Source: Variovorax beijingensis (GTDB taxonomy: Bacteria > Pseudomonadota > Gammaproteobacteria > Burkholderiales > Burkholderiaceae_C). Taken from it: a stretch of DNA of 49,321 bases. The notes below the pieces were generated by a model. The model saw only the letters and a list, made by a program, of their open reading frames with translations. It had not been told where the DNA came from and searched no databases. Made by a program: the position numbers and the translations under genes. Position 1 is the stretch's first letter. Each line of letters begins with the position of its first letter. This document shows positions 25,490 to 33,909 of the stretch, one piece after another. Where the stretch lies: contig NZ_RXFQ01000028.1 of assembly GCF_003951285.1 (NCBI RefSeq), positions 1 to 49,321 of the forward strand, read 5' to 3'.

Positions 25490-26740
25490 TCACGCCTTGA
25501 CGAAAGGGCTGTACGGAACCGGAGCGACGATGTCCTTGGACTTCCAGAGAATGTCGAAACCTTGCTTGGCGTTGATCGAACCGATCATGGTGCCGCGCCA
25601 CAGATACTGATTGGTCGCATCCATCTTCGCGATGTAGCCAGCGGGGTCCGCAACCGCCATGCCCGCCATGGCTTTGCGCACGGCCGCGGGCTCGAACGAC
25701 TTTGCTTTGGTGGCGGCCTGAGCCCACAGCTGGATGCCCATCACCGTGCTCACCATGGGGTCGATCACCATGTCCGGGCGGTGCTTGAGCTGCTTGGCCT
25801 TGACGTAGCTCGCCCAGTCGGACTTGAGCTGACGATTGGCAGGCGTGTCGATATTCTGGAAGTAGCACCAGCAGCTCAGATGCCCCGCCAGCGGTGCGGT
25901 GTCCAGGCCTTCGAGATCGCTGTCCACCACGTCCAGGCCAAGGATCGGAATGTCTGTGGCGCGAATGCCCTGGTTGATGGCCTCTTTGAACATGGCAGGG
26001 ATCGAATCTCCCACCACCGTCAACACCACGATGGCCTGGCCGCCCGGCTGCGCTGCAAAGGCTTTGATGTCGCGCACGATCGACTGGAAGTTCGAGTGGC
26101 TGAAAGGAACGTACTGCTCGCGGATAGCGCTTTCGGGCACACCCTTGGTCTTGAGGTAACCCTTGAGCATCTTGTTGATAGTGCGTGGCCAAACGTAGTC
26201 GCTGCCCACCATGAAGAAGCGTTTGGCCTCGCCGCCCTGGGGGGTCATCAGGTATTCAACCGCGGGAAGCACAGAGCTGCTGGGCGGAGAGTTGAGGTAG
26301 ACCACGTTCTTGGACTGCTCCTCGCCCTCGAAGTGCAGCGGGTAGAACAACAGGCTATCCTGCGCCTCCACCACCGGCAGCACTGACTTGCGCGACACCG
26401 AGGTCCAGCAACCAAAGATGGCCGCAACCTTCTCGCTGAGGATCAACTGCTTGCTCATCTGCGCATACATCGGCCAGTCACTCGCGGGATCCACCACGAC
26501 ACCTTCGACCTTGCGTCCCATCACGCCACCTTTGGCGTTGATCTGATCGATCGTCATCAGGGAGATGTCCTTCAACAACGACTCGTTGTTAGCCATGGCG
26601 CCGGATTGCGAGAACAGCAGGCCCAGCTTGACGGGACCGCTGCCCGAAGGTGTCGCCGCCAGCGCAGTCTGGGAAAGACTGCCAGCCGAGGCCGCCACGA
26701 CACCCGAGCCCACTGCAGACAGGAAATTGCGTCTTTTCAT
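25490..26740 (-). CDS. urtA: Urea/short-chain amide ABC transporter substrate-binding protein UrtA
   Basis: ATG 26740, 416 residues, with GGAG about nine bases upstream; longer upstream readings run into the leader terminator and are rejected. Tat/Sec signal MKRRNFLSAVGSGVVAASAG...ALA. Mature protein has LGLLFSQSGAMANNESLL, VEGVVVDPASDWPMYAQMSK, FGCWTSVSRKSVLPVVE, FYPLHFEGEEQSKNVVYL and FMVGSDYVWPRTINK. These are the signatures shared by UrtA, FmdD and AmiC-type binding proteins. The periplasmic receptor for urea or small amides; the acetamidase/formamidase and AmiC neighbours favour short-chain amides. Expression is probably set by the sigma-54 promoter and leader described separately. Confidence 0.92.
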   Translation of the reverse strand: MKRRNFLSAVGSGVVAASAGSLSQTALAATPSGSGPVKLGLLFSQSGAMANNESLLKDISLMTIDQINAKGGVMGRKVEGVVVDPASDWPMYAQMSKQLILSEKVAAIFGCWTSVSRKSVLPVVEAQDSLLFYPLHFEGEEQSKNVVYLNSPPSSSVLPAVEYLMTPQGGEAKRFFMVGSDYVWPRTINKMLKGYLKTKGVPESAIREQYVPFSHSNFQSIVRDIKAFAAQPGGQAIVVLTVVGDSIPAMFKEAINQGIRATDIPILGLDVVDSDLEGLDTAPLAGHLSCWCYFQNIDTPANRQLKSDWASYVKAKQLKHRPDMVIDPMVSTVMGIQLWAQAATKAKSFEPAAVRKAMAGMAVADPAGYIAKMDATNQYLWRGTMIGSINAKQGFDILWKSKDIVAPVPYSPFVKA

Positions 26741-26771
26741 TGCTTCACTCCGACCGAAGAAATTCGCAAAC

Positions 26772-26813
26772 AAAAAAAAGAGCCCGCACCCCTTGCGGGG
26801 TTCGGGCTCTTTT
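26772..26813 (-). terminator. Leader terminator (attenuator) upstream of urtA
   Basis: On the minus strand AAAGAGCCCG pairs with CGGGCTCTTT, enclosing an inner ACCCC-GCAA-GGGGT hairpin, and is followed by eight T in a row. It ends about 32 bases before the urtA start, so it would stop transcripts from the sigma-54 promoter before the operon. It reads as an attenuator relieved by AmiR. The plus-strand side has only four T, so termination toward amiC is less likely. Confidence 0.85.
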
Positions 26814-26849
26814 GCCGTTGTCGCCATGGACGCCTTTGTCCGCAGCAAC
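26805..26849 (-). promoter_or_regulatory. Candidate ANTAR (AmiR) RNA antiterminator hairpins
   Basis: Hairpin P1 occupies 26820-26849. Arms GTTGCTGCGGAC and GTCCATGGCGAC pair over 12 positions with one mismatch and a few G-U pairs, around the hexaloop AAAGGC. That loop has A at position 1 and G at position 4, the conserved positions of ANTAR-target RNAs. Two bases later a short P2 hairpin, GGC-AAAAGA-GCC (26805-26816), also has a six-base loop starting with A, but it has A rather than G at position 4. P2 uses the 5' arm of the terminator, so P2 and the terminator exclude each other. Confidence 0.65.
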
Positions 26850-26900
26850 GTGTCCTGGGTGCTTGACGATGGTGCGCAATCCAAAGACTCTTTCCACGAT

Positions 26901-26915
26901 GCAAGCGGCGTGCCA
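26901..26915 (-). promoter_or_regulatory. Sigma-54 (RpoN) promoter for the urt-amidase operon
   Basis: The minus strand reads TGGCACGCCGCTTGC, a perfect -24/-12 match (TGGCAC-N5-TTGC). Transcription would start near 26889, leaving a leader of about 150 bases that contains the ANTAR-type hairpin and terminator. RpoN dependence fits nitrogen-limitation control of urea/amide uptake. The activator site (NtrC or another enhancer-binding protein) was not located with confidence. Confidence 0.8.
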
Positions 26916-27112
26916 CCCTTTGACATGGCTGCAGGTGGACAGTCCTCACGTTATGCATCTTCTGTCCGTCTGCCCCATAGCTGGAAACGCTGGGAGCCGG
27001 TGGCTCACTTCTTGCGCCGGGAACTGCTTCATGGCGGCATGCACCGCATACACGCACCCACACCGCACCATCGCGGTGCTGCACGGTGAATCTGTACAGC
27101 ACATCCATACAC

Positions 27113-28288
27113 ATGGCACCCATAGAGATCGGCGTTCTTTATTCCTCAACCGGCGTTACGGCAGCTGTCGAGGAGACGCAGCGCAGAGCCGTATTGATGG
27201 CCATGGAGCTCATCAACGACGCCGGCGGCGTGCTCGGCCGGGAGATCATCCCGGTGTGTGTCGACCCCGCCTCCAACCCGCGCCTGTATGGGCAGTTGAG
27301 TGAGCAACTCATCATCGAACGCGGCATTCGTCTGTTCATGGGTTGCTACATGTCGAGCAGCCGAAAGGCCGTCATTCCGATGGTGGAGCGCCATGACGCA
27401 CTGCTGTTCTATGGCACCGCCTACGAGGGCTTCGAGTTCAGCCGCAATGTGTTCTACGGCGGCGCTGTGCCCAACCAGAACATCTTGCCGCTGGCGGGCT
27501 ACATGCTTGAACGCCATGGCAGCCGCGTCGCCCTGATCGGATCAGACTACGTGTGCCCCCACGAAGCCAACCGCGTGATGAGCGAACTCATCCACGAGCG
27601 TGGCGGCAGCAAGGCCTTGGAAGCCTACCTGCCACTTGATGCCAGTGCGCATGACTACGAAGCTCTGGCCCAGGCCATCCAGCGCAGTGGTGCCGATTTC
27701 ATTTACTCCACCGTGGTGGGGGAAGGCATGGCCCGGCTGCACCGAGCCCTGGACCGTGCCGGCGTCGATCGTCAAGTGACGCCGATCGCCAGCCACATGA
27801 GCTGCGAGGCCGACGTCCAGGCCATGGGCGCCGAACTGGCCGAGGGGCTGATCACCTGTTCGACCTACTTCGAGTCAGTGAACACGGAAGCCAACCGCGA
27901 GGCCATCCAGCGTTATCGCCAGCGTTTCGGGGCCGACGCGCGCACAAACTCCTGCTGGGAGGCGGCTTACGTGCAAACCCATTTGCTCGCCCAAGCCATG
28001 AGCACGTGCGGCAGCACGGAGCCGGTTCATATCTCGCGCGCCATGGCGGGCCTGGAAATGAACGCACCCCAAGGGCGGATCCGCGTGGACGGCAACAACC
28101 ACCACACCCACCTGAACCCCCGCATCGGACGTTGCAACGCCAACGGCAGTTTCGACATCCTGGCGGAAGCGCCCGAACCCGTGATCGCGGACCCTTACGT
28201 TATGTCGCACATCCCGCCTGCATGGGCAGGTCGCTCGCAACCGCGATACAACGGCGCAGCAGGCAAGGTCGCAGTGGGGGCCGCATGA
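27113..28288 (+). CDS. amiC: AmiC-type amide sensor (negative regulator of AmiR)
   Basis: ATG 27113 gives 391 residues; a GTG nine codons upstream (27086) is the alternative. No signal peptide, which separates it from periplasmic UrtA. Sequence follows AmiC closely: IGVLYSSTGVTAAVEETQRR, LFMGCYMSSSRKAVIPMVER, FYGTAYEGFEFSRNVFYGG, LIGSDYVCPHEANRVM, FIYSTVVGEGMARLHRAL and MNAPQGRIRV. In Pseudomonas aeruginosa AmiC holds AmiR inactive until amide binds. Here amiC-amiR are divergent from the transporter and amidase genes rather than within the same operon. Overlaps amiR by 4 bp (ATGA), as expected for a stoichiometric pair. Confidence 0.92.
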   Translation: MAPIEIGVLYSSTGVTAAVEETQRRAVLMAMELINDAGGVLGREIIPVCVDPASNPRLYGQLSEQLIIERGIRLFMGCYMSSSRKAVIPMVERHDALLFYGTAYEGFEFSRNVFYGGAVPNQNILPLAGYMLERHGSRVALIGSDYVCPHEANRVMSELIHERGGSKALEAYLPLDASAHDYEALAQAIQRSGADFIYSTVVGEGMARLHRALDRAGVDRQVTPIASHMSCEADVQAMGAELAEGLITCSTYFESVNTEANREAIQRYRQRFGADARTNSCWEAAYVQTHLLAQAMSTCGSTEPVHISRAMAGLEMNAPQGRIRVDGNNHHTHLNPRIGRCNANGSFDILAEAPEPVIADPYVMSHIPPAWAGRSQPRYNGAAGKVAVGAA

Positions 28289-28887
28289 CGAGGATCAACG
28301 ACAGCCAGGCCATTTTCAAGGACATCCGCCTGCTGCGGCTGTTGGTGGTCCACCCCGATGACGGAGATCGGGAGGAGCTCACGGCCCAGCTTTCGCGCAT
28401 CGGGTGTTCGTTTACCTGCGCATGGCCTCTGTTGGAAACACTGCCGCAAGGTACTGACATGGTGCTCATGTCCGTTCACCCGGATACGCTGTCGCAACCC
28501 TGCCCGTGGCTCGAAAGGCCGAATTCACCTCCCGTCATTCCCATCGTTGCGTTCGAGAATCCAATCACCCTTGCGGCGGTGTTGCACTTGAACGCATTCA
28601 CGACGATTGCTTCGCCCGTGAGACCTGCTGGCGTACTGACCGCACTCGCACTAACACTGCACCAGAGTAAGCAACGCCGATCGAGGGAACACTACATCCA
28701 GCGCCTGGAGCAGAAGGCGGCCCACCAGCAAGTCATTCACAAAGCCACGCGCGCACTCATGGATGCGCGTCGACTCAAGGAAGACGAGGCCTACGAGGTC
28801 CTGCGCGAACGAGCCATGCTGCAACGCGAGCCGATCGAGAGTGTGGCTCGTCAAGTTCTGAAAGCCACCGAAGCGTTGGGTATGTGA
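28285..28887 (+). CDS. amiR: AmiR-type ANTAR-domain antiterminator
   Basis: ATG 28285 overlaps the amiC stop; 200 residues. An N-terminal pseudo-receiver domain (LLRLLVVHPDDGDREELTAQ to about residue 120) is followed by a coiled-coil helix (REHYIQRLEQKAAHQQVIHK) and an ANTAR domain with KATRALMDARRLKEDEAYE and LRERAMLQREPIESVARQVL. ANTAR proteins bind two-hairpin RNA targets and prevent termination. The leader upstream of urtA contains a suitable hairpin and terminator, so this protein probably permits read-through into urtABCDE and the amidase gene when AmiC releases it. Confidence 0.93.
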   Translation: MTRINDSQAIFKDIRLLRLLVVHPDDGDREELTAQLSRIGCSFTCAWPLLETLPQGTDMVLMSVHPDTLSQPCPWLERPNSPPVIPIVAFENPITLAAVLHLNAFTTIASPVRPAGVLTALALTLHQSKQRRSREHYIQRLEQKAAHQQVIHKATRALMDARRLKEDEAYEVLRERAMLQREPIESVARQVLKATEALGM

Positions 28888-29214
28888 TCCTGCAGCGCGC
28901 GCCCGTCCTCGACGATCGTGAGCCAGGGAAGCGCCCGGCGTGGTGGACTGCTGGTTCACAGCCTTGCCGAGCGCAGCTTGACCGTGAAGCTCACCGCATC
29001 GGCGTTCTTCACGTTGGCCAAGTAGATGTTGGCCGCGCTGTTGCCTCCTCGCCGGTGCGCGGTCCGGCTTTTTTATCAGCACGCGCGTGCTGCTCGACTA
29101 CTGGAGCCTGCGCGCGTCAACGCCGGCTGCGCTCGACTAGCTCCCGCCTCGCAGCAACTCCCAGGCCGAGCGCGAAATTTCCTCATCCGCTAACCCATAG
29201 CGCTTTTCGCTGAT
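28888..29214. other. Intergenic, possible gene remnant
   Basis: Between convergent amiR and the enoyl-CoA hydratase gene. The minus strand contains IYLANVKNADAVSFTVKLRS followed by a stop near 28957, which looks like the end of a real protein but has no start or remaining body. I do not recognise it. No clear terminator hairpin with a T-run was found. Confidence 0.35.
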
Positions 29215-30015
29215 TTATTTGCCCTGCCAGACCGGCTTGCGCTTCTCCGCAAAAGCCTTGGGCCCTTCGATCCTGTCGGCGCTAGAGTACAGAGCAGCGA
29301 CCGTCGGCAATTGCTTCTGCTTCGGATACGTTCGATCAATTTCCGGGTCCCACAAGCCGGCGTTTACCAGCGCCTTTGATGCACGGATGGCAAGTGGCGA
29401 TCCCTTGAGGATTTCTTGTGCCCAGCGAATTGCCACTGGGAGCACTTGGTCCTTGGGTACCACTTCGTTGACAAAGCCCAAAGACTTCGCTTCGGTGGCT
29501 CCAACGCGCCGGCTTGTCAAAATGATCCCCATCGCTTGCTTGAGTCCGATCTGCTGTGGCAGACGCAGGAGTCCGCCACAGACTGCAGCCAGCCCAACTT
29601 GCGGCTCAGGTAGAGCAAACTCCGCGTGCTCGGCTGCAATGATCAGGTCGCACGCCAAAGCAATCTCGAAGCCTCCACCCAACGCGACGCCGTTCACAGC
29701 TGCGATCACGGGTTTTTCAAGTTGATGCCGAGCAGTCAGACCACCGAATCCGCTGGGCGGCCAGGTGTTGTCATTGCCCGCCGCTTGAAACTTCAAGTCA
29801 TTGCCAGCACAGAACGCTTTGTCGCCTTCTCCGGTGATGATCGCCACCCAGGCTGAAGGATCTGCGGCGAAACGGTCGAACACCTCTTCAAGTTCAAGGC
29901 ATGCAGGCCGATGCAGTGCGTTTCTTACTTCCTGCCGACAAATCGTGATGAGGGTGATGGGCCCACGATGTTCCACGCGGCAGTACTGCAGTTCCTGAAT
30001 CGAGGAGGCGTTCAT
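29215..30015 (-). CDS. Enoyl-CoA hydratase/isomerase (crotonase) family protein
   Basis: ATG 30015 overlaps the stop of the upstream Bug gene by 4 bp. 266 residues with crotonase signatures: ITLITICRQEVRNAL, the oxyanion-hole FCAGNDLKF, and AAVNGVALGGGFEIALACD followed by FALPEPQVGLAAVCGG. The Glu in the PEPQVGL segment fits one catalytic position; the other acid is not obvious, so this could be an isomerase or hydrolase rather than a hydratase. Translation coupling with the Bug gene and the CoA-transferase upstream suggests import, CoA activation and hydration of a carboxylic acid. Confidence 0.9.
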   Translation of the reverse strand: MNASSIQELQYCRVEHRGPITLITICRQEVRNALHRPACLELEEVFDRFAADPSAWVAIITGEGDKAFCAGNDLKFQAAGNDNTWPPSGFGGLTARHQLEKPVIAAVNGVALGGGFEIALACDLIIAAEHAEFALPEPQVGLAAVCGGLLRLPQQIGLKQAMGIILTSRRVGATEAKSLGFVNEVVPKDQVLPVAIRWAQEILKGSPLAIRASKALVNAGLWDPEIDRTYPKQKQLPTVAALYSSADRIEGPKAFAEKRKPVWQGK

Positions 30016-30995
30016 TCCTTCAACCTCGCAACCTTGGAGAGCGCGCGAACGGTCGCTTGGTCGGACTGCAAACGTTTCAAAAAGTCGGCACCCGTACTGC
30101 CTACGCCAGTCACACCTAAGGTGGAGACTGACTTCGTGAACTCCGGCGTCTTGACGACGTTCATGGCCGCTCGCTCAAGCTTTTCCAAAACTGCCTTTGG
30201 CGTTTTGGCGGGCGCTACGATCCCGTACCAGACGTTGAAGTTCATGTTCTTGACCCCGGCTTCGTCAAAGGTCGGGACATCAGGCAGCAGCGGCAGACGG
30301 CTGCTTCCTGTCACTGCCAGGGGACAAATGCGCTTCCCAGTGATGTGGGGCATCGCAACCGGGCTGACGAACGTAAACTGCACCTCGCCACCGATGAGGC
30401 CTGTGATTGCAGGTGCCTCGCCTTTGTAGGGGACGTGCAACGCCTTGATGCCGCTGCTCTGTTTGAACATCTCTCCCACGAGATTGCTCGCGCTCCCATA
30501 GCCCACCGACGAATAGTTGAGCGCATCCGGCTTGGCGCGTGCCGCCTCGACCAACTGCGCAACAGTCTTCGGGCCATTGCGGCACTCGACGACCAGGAGC
30601 CATGGCAGGTCAGTCGCAAGACTGACCATGGCGAAGTCCTTCGCTGGATCAAAGCCGGCCTGGTCGTTCAGCACAGGCTCTGCCGCGAGCGAGGATGTGC
30701 TGCCGAACAACAACGTATAGCCGTCGGCTTCAGCTTTGGCGACGAAACGGGTGCCGATGGCGCCAGAGGCTCCCGCTTTGTTATCAACGATGACCGGCGT
30801 TTTGAGCTGCGCCTGCAGCCCGCGCGCGACCAGCCGTGCTTGCACGTCGGTGCTTCCACCGGGTGGGAAGGGAACGACGAGAGTGATCGGCTTTGTTGGG
30901 TAGTCTTGCGCTGAAGCCGCCAGCGCAAGAGTTCCCAATGTCAAAGCAAGAATGCTCTGTCGCGGCCAGCGTGGTTGATTCTTTTTGATGAACAT
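30012..30995 (-). CDS. Bug/TctC family solute-binding protein
   Basis: ATG 30995 preceded by AAGGAGACACGTT; 327 residues. Signal MFIKKNQPRWPRQSILALTL...ASAQ, mature DYPTKPITLVVPFPPGGSTD, then VIVDNKAGASGAIGTRFVAK and LHVPYKGEAPAITGLIGGEV. The PFPPGGSTD loop is the standard Bug form, whereas the Bug proteins at 3208, 7271 and 9060 have TPAG/PAG-S-type loops. Encoded between the CoA-transferase and the enoyl-CoA hydratase. Periplasmic receptor for an organic acid; ligand unknown. Confidence 0.93.
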   Translation of the reverse strand: MFIKKNQPRWPRQSILALTLGTLALAASAQDYPTKPITLVVPFPPGGSTDVQARLVARGLQAQLKTPVIVDNKAGASGAIGTRFVAKAEADGYTLLFGSTSSLAAEPVLNDQAGFDPAKDFAMVSLATDLPWLLVVECRNGPKTVAQLVEAARAKPDALNYSSVGYGSASNLVGEMFKQSSGIKALHVPYKGEAPAITGLIGGEVQFTFVSPVAMPHITGKRICPLAVTGSSRLPLLPDVPTFDEAGVKNMNFNVWYGIVAPAKTPKAVLEKLERAAMNVVKTPEFTKSVSTLGVTGVGSTGADFLKRLQSDQATVRALSKVARLKE

Positions 30996-31078
30996 AACGT
31001 GTCTCCTTTTGAGTTGAATTTCAGCCAGCGGGACATCCAGCGATGGCCCTGCAAAACGGGCATGCATTTCAGATCAGG

Positions 31079-33520
31079 TCAGGTCGATCGGCCGCTGGCC
31101 GCCCGCGACTTGCGAAACTCTGGCCTGACCGCCCGGTCTCCTATGACGCCAGCCTCCTGCAGCGCGTCGATTTGGGTCTTGTCGAGGCCCAGCAGATCGC
31201 TCAAGACTTCGTGGTTGAACTGGCCGAGCGTCGGTGCTGGACGCAATGGGGGAAGCGTTTCCAGGGAATCGCGATAAGGTGGAGAAGGCTGAGGATGCAA
31301 GCCGACCAGTTCCCGGTCGATCCACTGCCAGAAGCCTCTCGCCTTGAGATGAGGGTCGTTCAGCAGTTCCAAGGGTCGACGGCTCACCCCAGCCGGAACA
31401 CCCGCACGCTGCAGCTCCTCCATCGCCATCTGCGGCGTGCGAGTGGCCGTCCAAGCGGCTATGACATCGTCGATACGGGGAAGCGCCCCGCGCCGCCCTG
31501 CCGCAGTGGCCAGCGTGCTATCGCTCGCCAAGTCGGGCCTGGCTATCACTTCGCACAGTTGCAGCCATTTGACGTCGTCGGTGACGGCAACCAATAACCA
31601 CTCGTCCTTGCCCATGCAGCGGTAGAAGCCGTGGGGCGCATGATGAGGGTGGCGGGTGCCCATTCGGTCAACAACACAGCCATTGGCGGACTGCTCCACG
31701 ATCCACGGCGCCGCCATGGACATCATGCACTCGACCTGCGAAAGAATGATGCGTTGACCGCACCCAGTCCGCTGCTTGTGAAAGAGTGCCACTAGCAACG
31801 CTGACGCCGCATGCAGGCCGCCGATCGGATCGCCGTACGCGATGTGCACCATTGAAGGCGGATCTTCCGGACGCCCGGCCACCATGGGTAGTCCAGAAGC
31901 TTGTTCAAGGGTGGAGCCGTAGGCTCGGCATTCCCGCCATGGTCCGTCAGTGCCGAAAGCCGGCATCGACAGCATGATGATTTCCGGATTGGCTTGCTTC
32001 AGATCTACGTAGTCAAGACCCAATTTCGAGAGCACGCCAGCAGAATAATTGTCGATAACGACGTCCGCGTCTTTCACGAGCGCCTTCACCAGCTGCCGAC
32101 CTTCCTCCGTCGTCAGATCGAGTGTGATGCCGCGTTTGCTGCGGCTCAGCACGTTGAAGTAGGGGCTTTTCTCGTACAACCGCTGTTCAAAGACAATCGC
32201 ACGGTCGTCGACCCCACGCCACCAGTCGGGATATTGGCAAGCCTCAACCTTCACGACGTCGGCACCAAGTTCGGCGAAGTGACGTGTGGCGAGTGGGCCA
32301 GCCCAACCCATGGACAGGTCGACAACACGGATGCCAGCCAGCGGCGCGCGTGAATCGCCGCGATCCAGCGGTACTTCGGCGCGTGGTTGTGAAGATTCGC
32401 GCCAACGCGCTTCGTCTGCGCACGCCGCGGGAACCGAACCGCCACGCAGCGGCGGCGTGCCCTGCAACCGTAGCGGAGAAGCAGGCTGCTCGTGTGTGCG
32501 GCTACCGTGACGAATAGTCTCAAAGACCTCGCGTCGACGATGCTCGGGCGTATTCAGCAATTCTTCGATGCTTGGAACCACAACGAGCGGAAGCATTCTC
32601 TGCAGCGCCAGGGAGAACCATTCTTCCGCAGTTTTTTCCAGAAAGCGGGAAACGAAGCGAGCCTCCAGTTCGTCAGCACATTGCAATCGACCGCTGCGCT
32701 CCACGAAGCGCGGATCGCTCCCCAAATCTTCCACGCCGAGCATCGAGCAAAAAGTCCTCCACTGGACTGGAGTAACGACGGTCACTCCCACCCAACCACT
32801 CTTGCAACGGTAAATACCGAGTGGGAAATTGGGTGAGAAGCGGTTGACTCCCCAACGTTCATCCAGTCCGTTTGTCGCCCAACTCAGCGCGACGTTGTAG
32901 TCGGCCAGCGTAATAGCCGCGTCGAACAGCGGCAACTCGAGCCGTCGTCCACGGCGCAAAGGTGCCTGCACGGACGAAAGTGTGGAGATGAACGCGGTCA
33001 GTCCGCCGACAAGGCCAGCCTGATAGTCGTACAGCGCAGTTGGCGGGCCTTCATTGGGCCCTACCAATTGGGTGCCACCGGCAAGGGCTCGGCATACTGC
33101 GTCGCTGCCACTGAACTCGCTGTACGGACCGTCGTCTCCAAACCAGCTCATGGCGGCGATGACAAGACATGGATTCGACGTTGCGAGCGCTGAATGGTCA
33201 ACCCCCAGCTCCTGACGCTGAGCCGGCGAAAGCGAATCGATCAGGACGTCAGCCTCGACCAATAGGTTGGCAAGGGCTTCGCGAGAGAGGAGTGCGCTGC
33301 GCTTTCGTGTATTGAGAAAGGAGAAAAACGCGCCTTCGCCCTCCCCCTCGCCTGTGTTGATCAAAGGTGCAATGAGGCGCCCTGGGTCGCCGGTAGAGGG
33401 CTCCAACTTCACAACGTCCGCGCCGAAATCAGCGAACATGCGAGCGCAAAGGGCACCGGCAGGTAGATCGCCGATTTCTAGCACTCGCAGTTCGGAAAGA
33501 GCAGATCGCGCTGACGTCAT
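31079..33520 (-). CDS. Double-domain class III CoA-transferase (CaiB/BaiF, two fused copies)
   Basis: ATG 33520, 813 residues, about twice a normal family III CoA-transferase. The first half starts LRVLEIGDLPAGALCARMFA, has FADFGADVVKLEPSTGDPGR, and probably Asp in LYDYQAGLVGG. A linker of about 45 residues rich in Arg/Pro follows. The second half restarts IRVVDLSMGWAGPLATRHFA, has ELGADVVKVEACQYPDWW, KRGITLDLTTEEGRQL, and the probable catalytic Asp in AYGDPIGGLHAAS. In the family the Asp forms a CoA-ester intermediate and the enzyme moves CoA between carboxylic acids. The fusion would form an internal dimer. Followed by the Bug and enoyl-CoA hydratase genes. Confidence 0.9.
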   Translation of the reverse strand: MTSARSALSELRVLEIGDLPAGALCARMFADFGADVVKLEPSTGDPGRLIAPLINTGEGEGEGAFFSFLNTRKRSALLSREALANLLVEADVLIDSLSPAQRQELGVDHSALATSNPCLVIAAMSWFGDDGPYSEFSGSDAVCRALAGGTQLVGPNEGPPTALYDYQAGLVGGLTAFISTLSSVQAPLRRGRRLELPLFDAAITLADYNVALSWATNGLDERWGVNRFSPNFPLGIYRCKSGWVGVTVVTPVQWRTFCSMLGVEDLGSDPRFVERSGRLQCADELEARFVSRFLEKTAEEWFSLALQRMLPLVVVPSIEELLNTPEHRRREVFETIRHGSRTHEQPASPLRLQGTPPLRGGSVPAACADEARWRESSQPRAEVPLDRGDSRAPLAGIRVVDLSMGWAGPLATRHFAELGADVVKVEACQYPDWWRGVDDRAIVFEQRLYEKSPYFNVLSRSKRGITLDLTTEEGRQLVKALVKDADVVIDNYSAGVLSKLGLDYVDLKQANPEIIMLSMPAFGTDGPWRECRAYGSTLEQASGLPMVAGRPEDPPSMVHIAYGDPIGGLHAASALLVALFHKQRTGCGQRIILSQVECMMSMAAPWIVEQSANGCVVDRMGTRHPHHAPHGFYRCMGKDEWLLVAVTDDVKWLQLCEVIARPDLASDSTLATAAGRRGALPRIDDVIAAWTATRTPQMAMEELQRAGVPAGVSRRPLELLNDPHLKARGFWQWIDRELVGLHPQPSPPYRDSLETLPPLRPAPTLGQFNHEVLSDLLGLDKTQIDALQEAGVIGDRAVRPEFRKSRAASGRST

Positions 33521-33909
33521 GCCCCCAGCCCCGTGAGTCGTGCCCCGTCTTGGCGGTCAGACTGGCCATGCCCTGACTGCACGCCCAACGTTGAAAATCT
33601 CTTTTGTTTAACTGCTGCAGCATTAATGCCGCTGCAAAAAGCGTGTAGGGGGGGAATTGCCTCAAGCGTTCGGTGAGCAAGGGGCGGCGTAAGCACAGCC
33701 ATAGATTTTCTTTCCAGATATGTCTCGTTGGGTGGGAGCCCATACGGCGATCCAGAAATCAGGCGACATGAAAGAGCGTGGCTTTTTCAATTCGGCGCTT
33801 GGCATCCCACTGGCGATCAGCATAAGGAAGCTCGGATCTACTGTGCACACAATGCGCGCAAGCCTGCATTGCGCAAACAAGCAAACCAGTTGGAGCGGGA
33901 GCCGCAGAC
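33521..33909. other. Intergenic, nothing recognised
   Basis: Between the 3' end of a lysR gene and the CoA-transferase start, both on the minus strand. It should hold the promoter of the CoA-transferase operon. Short open frames occur on both strands but none has a recognisable product. No clear operator dyad was found. Confidence 0.4.

Noticed and set aside
26565..27303. Plus-strand open frames over the urtA start and leader
   Set aside because: They are open by chance in high-GC DNA, overlap urtA and amiC, and run through the terminator hairpin; no recognisable product.
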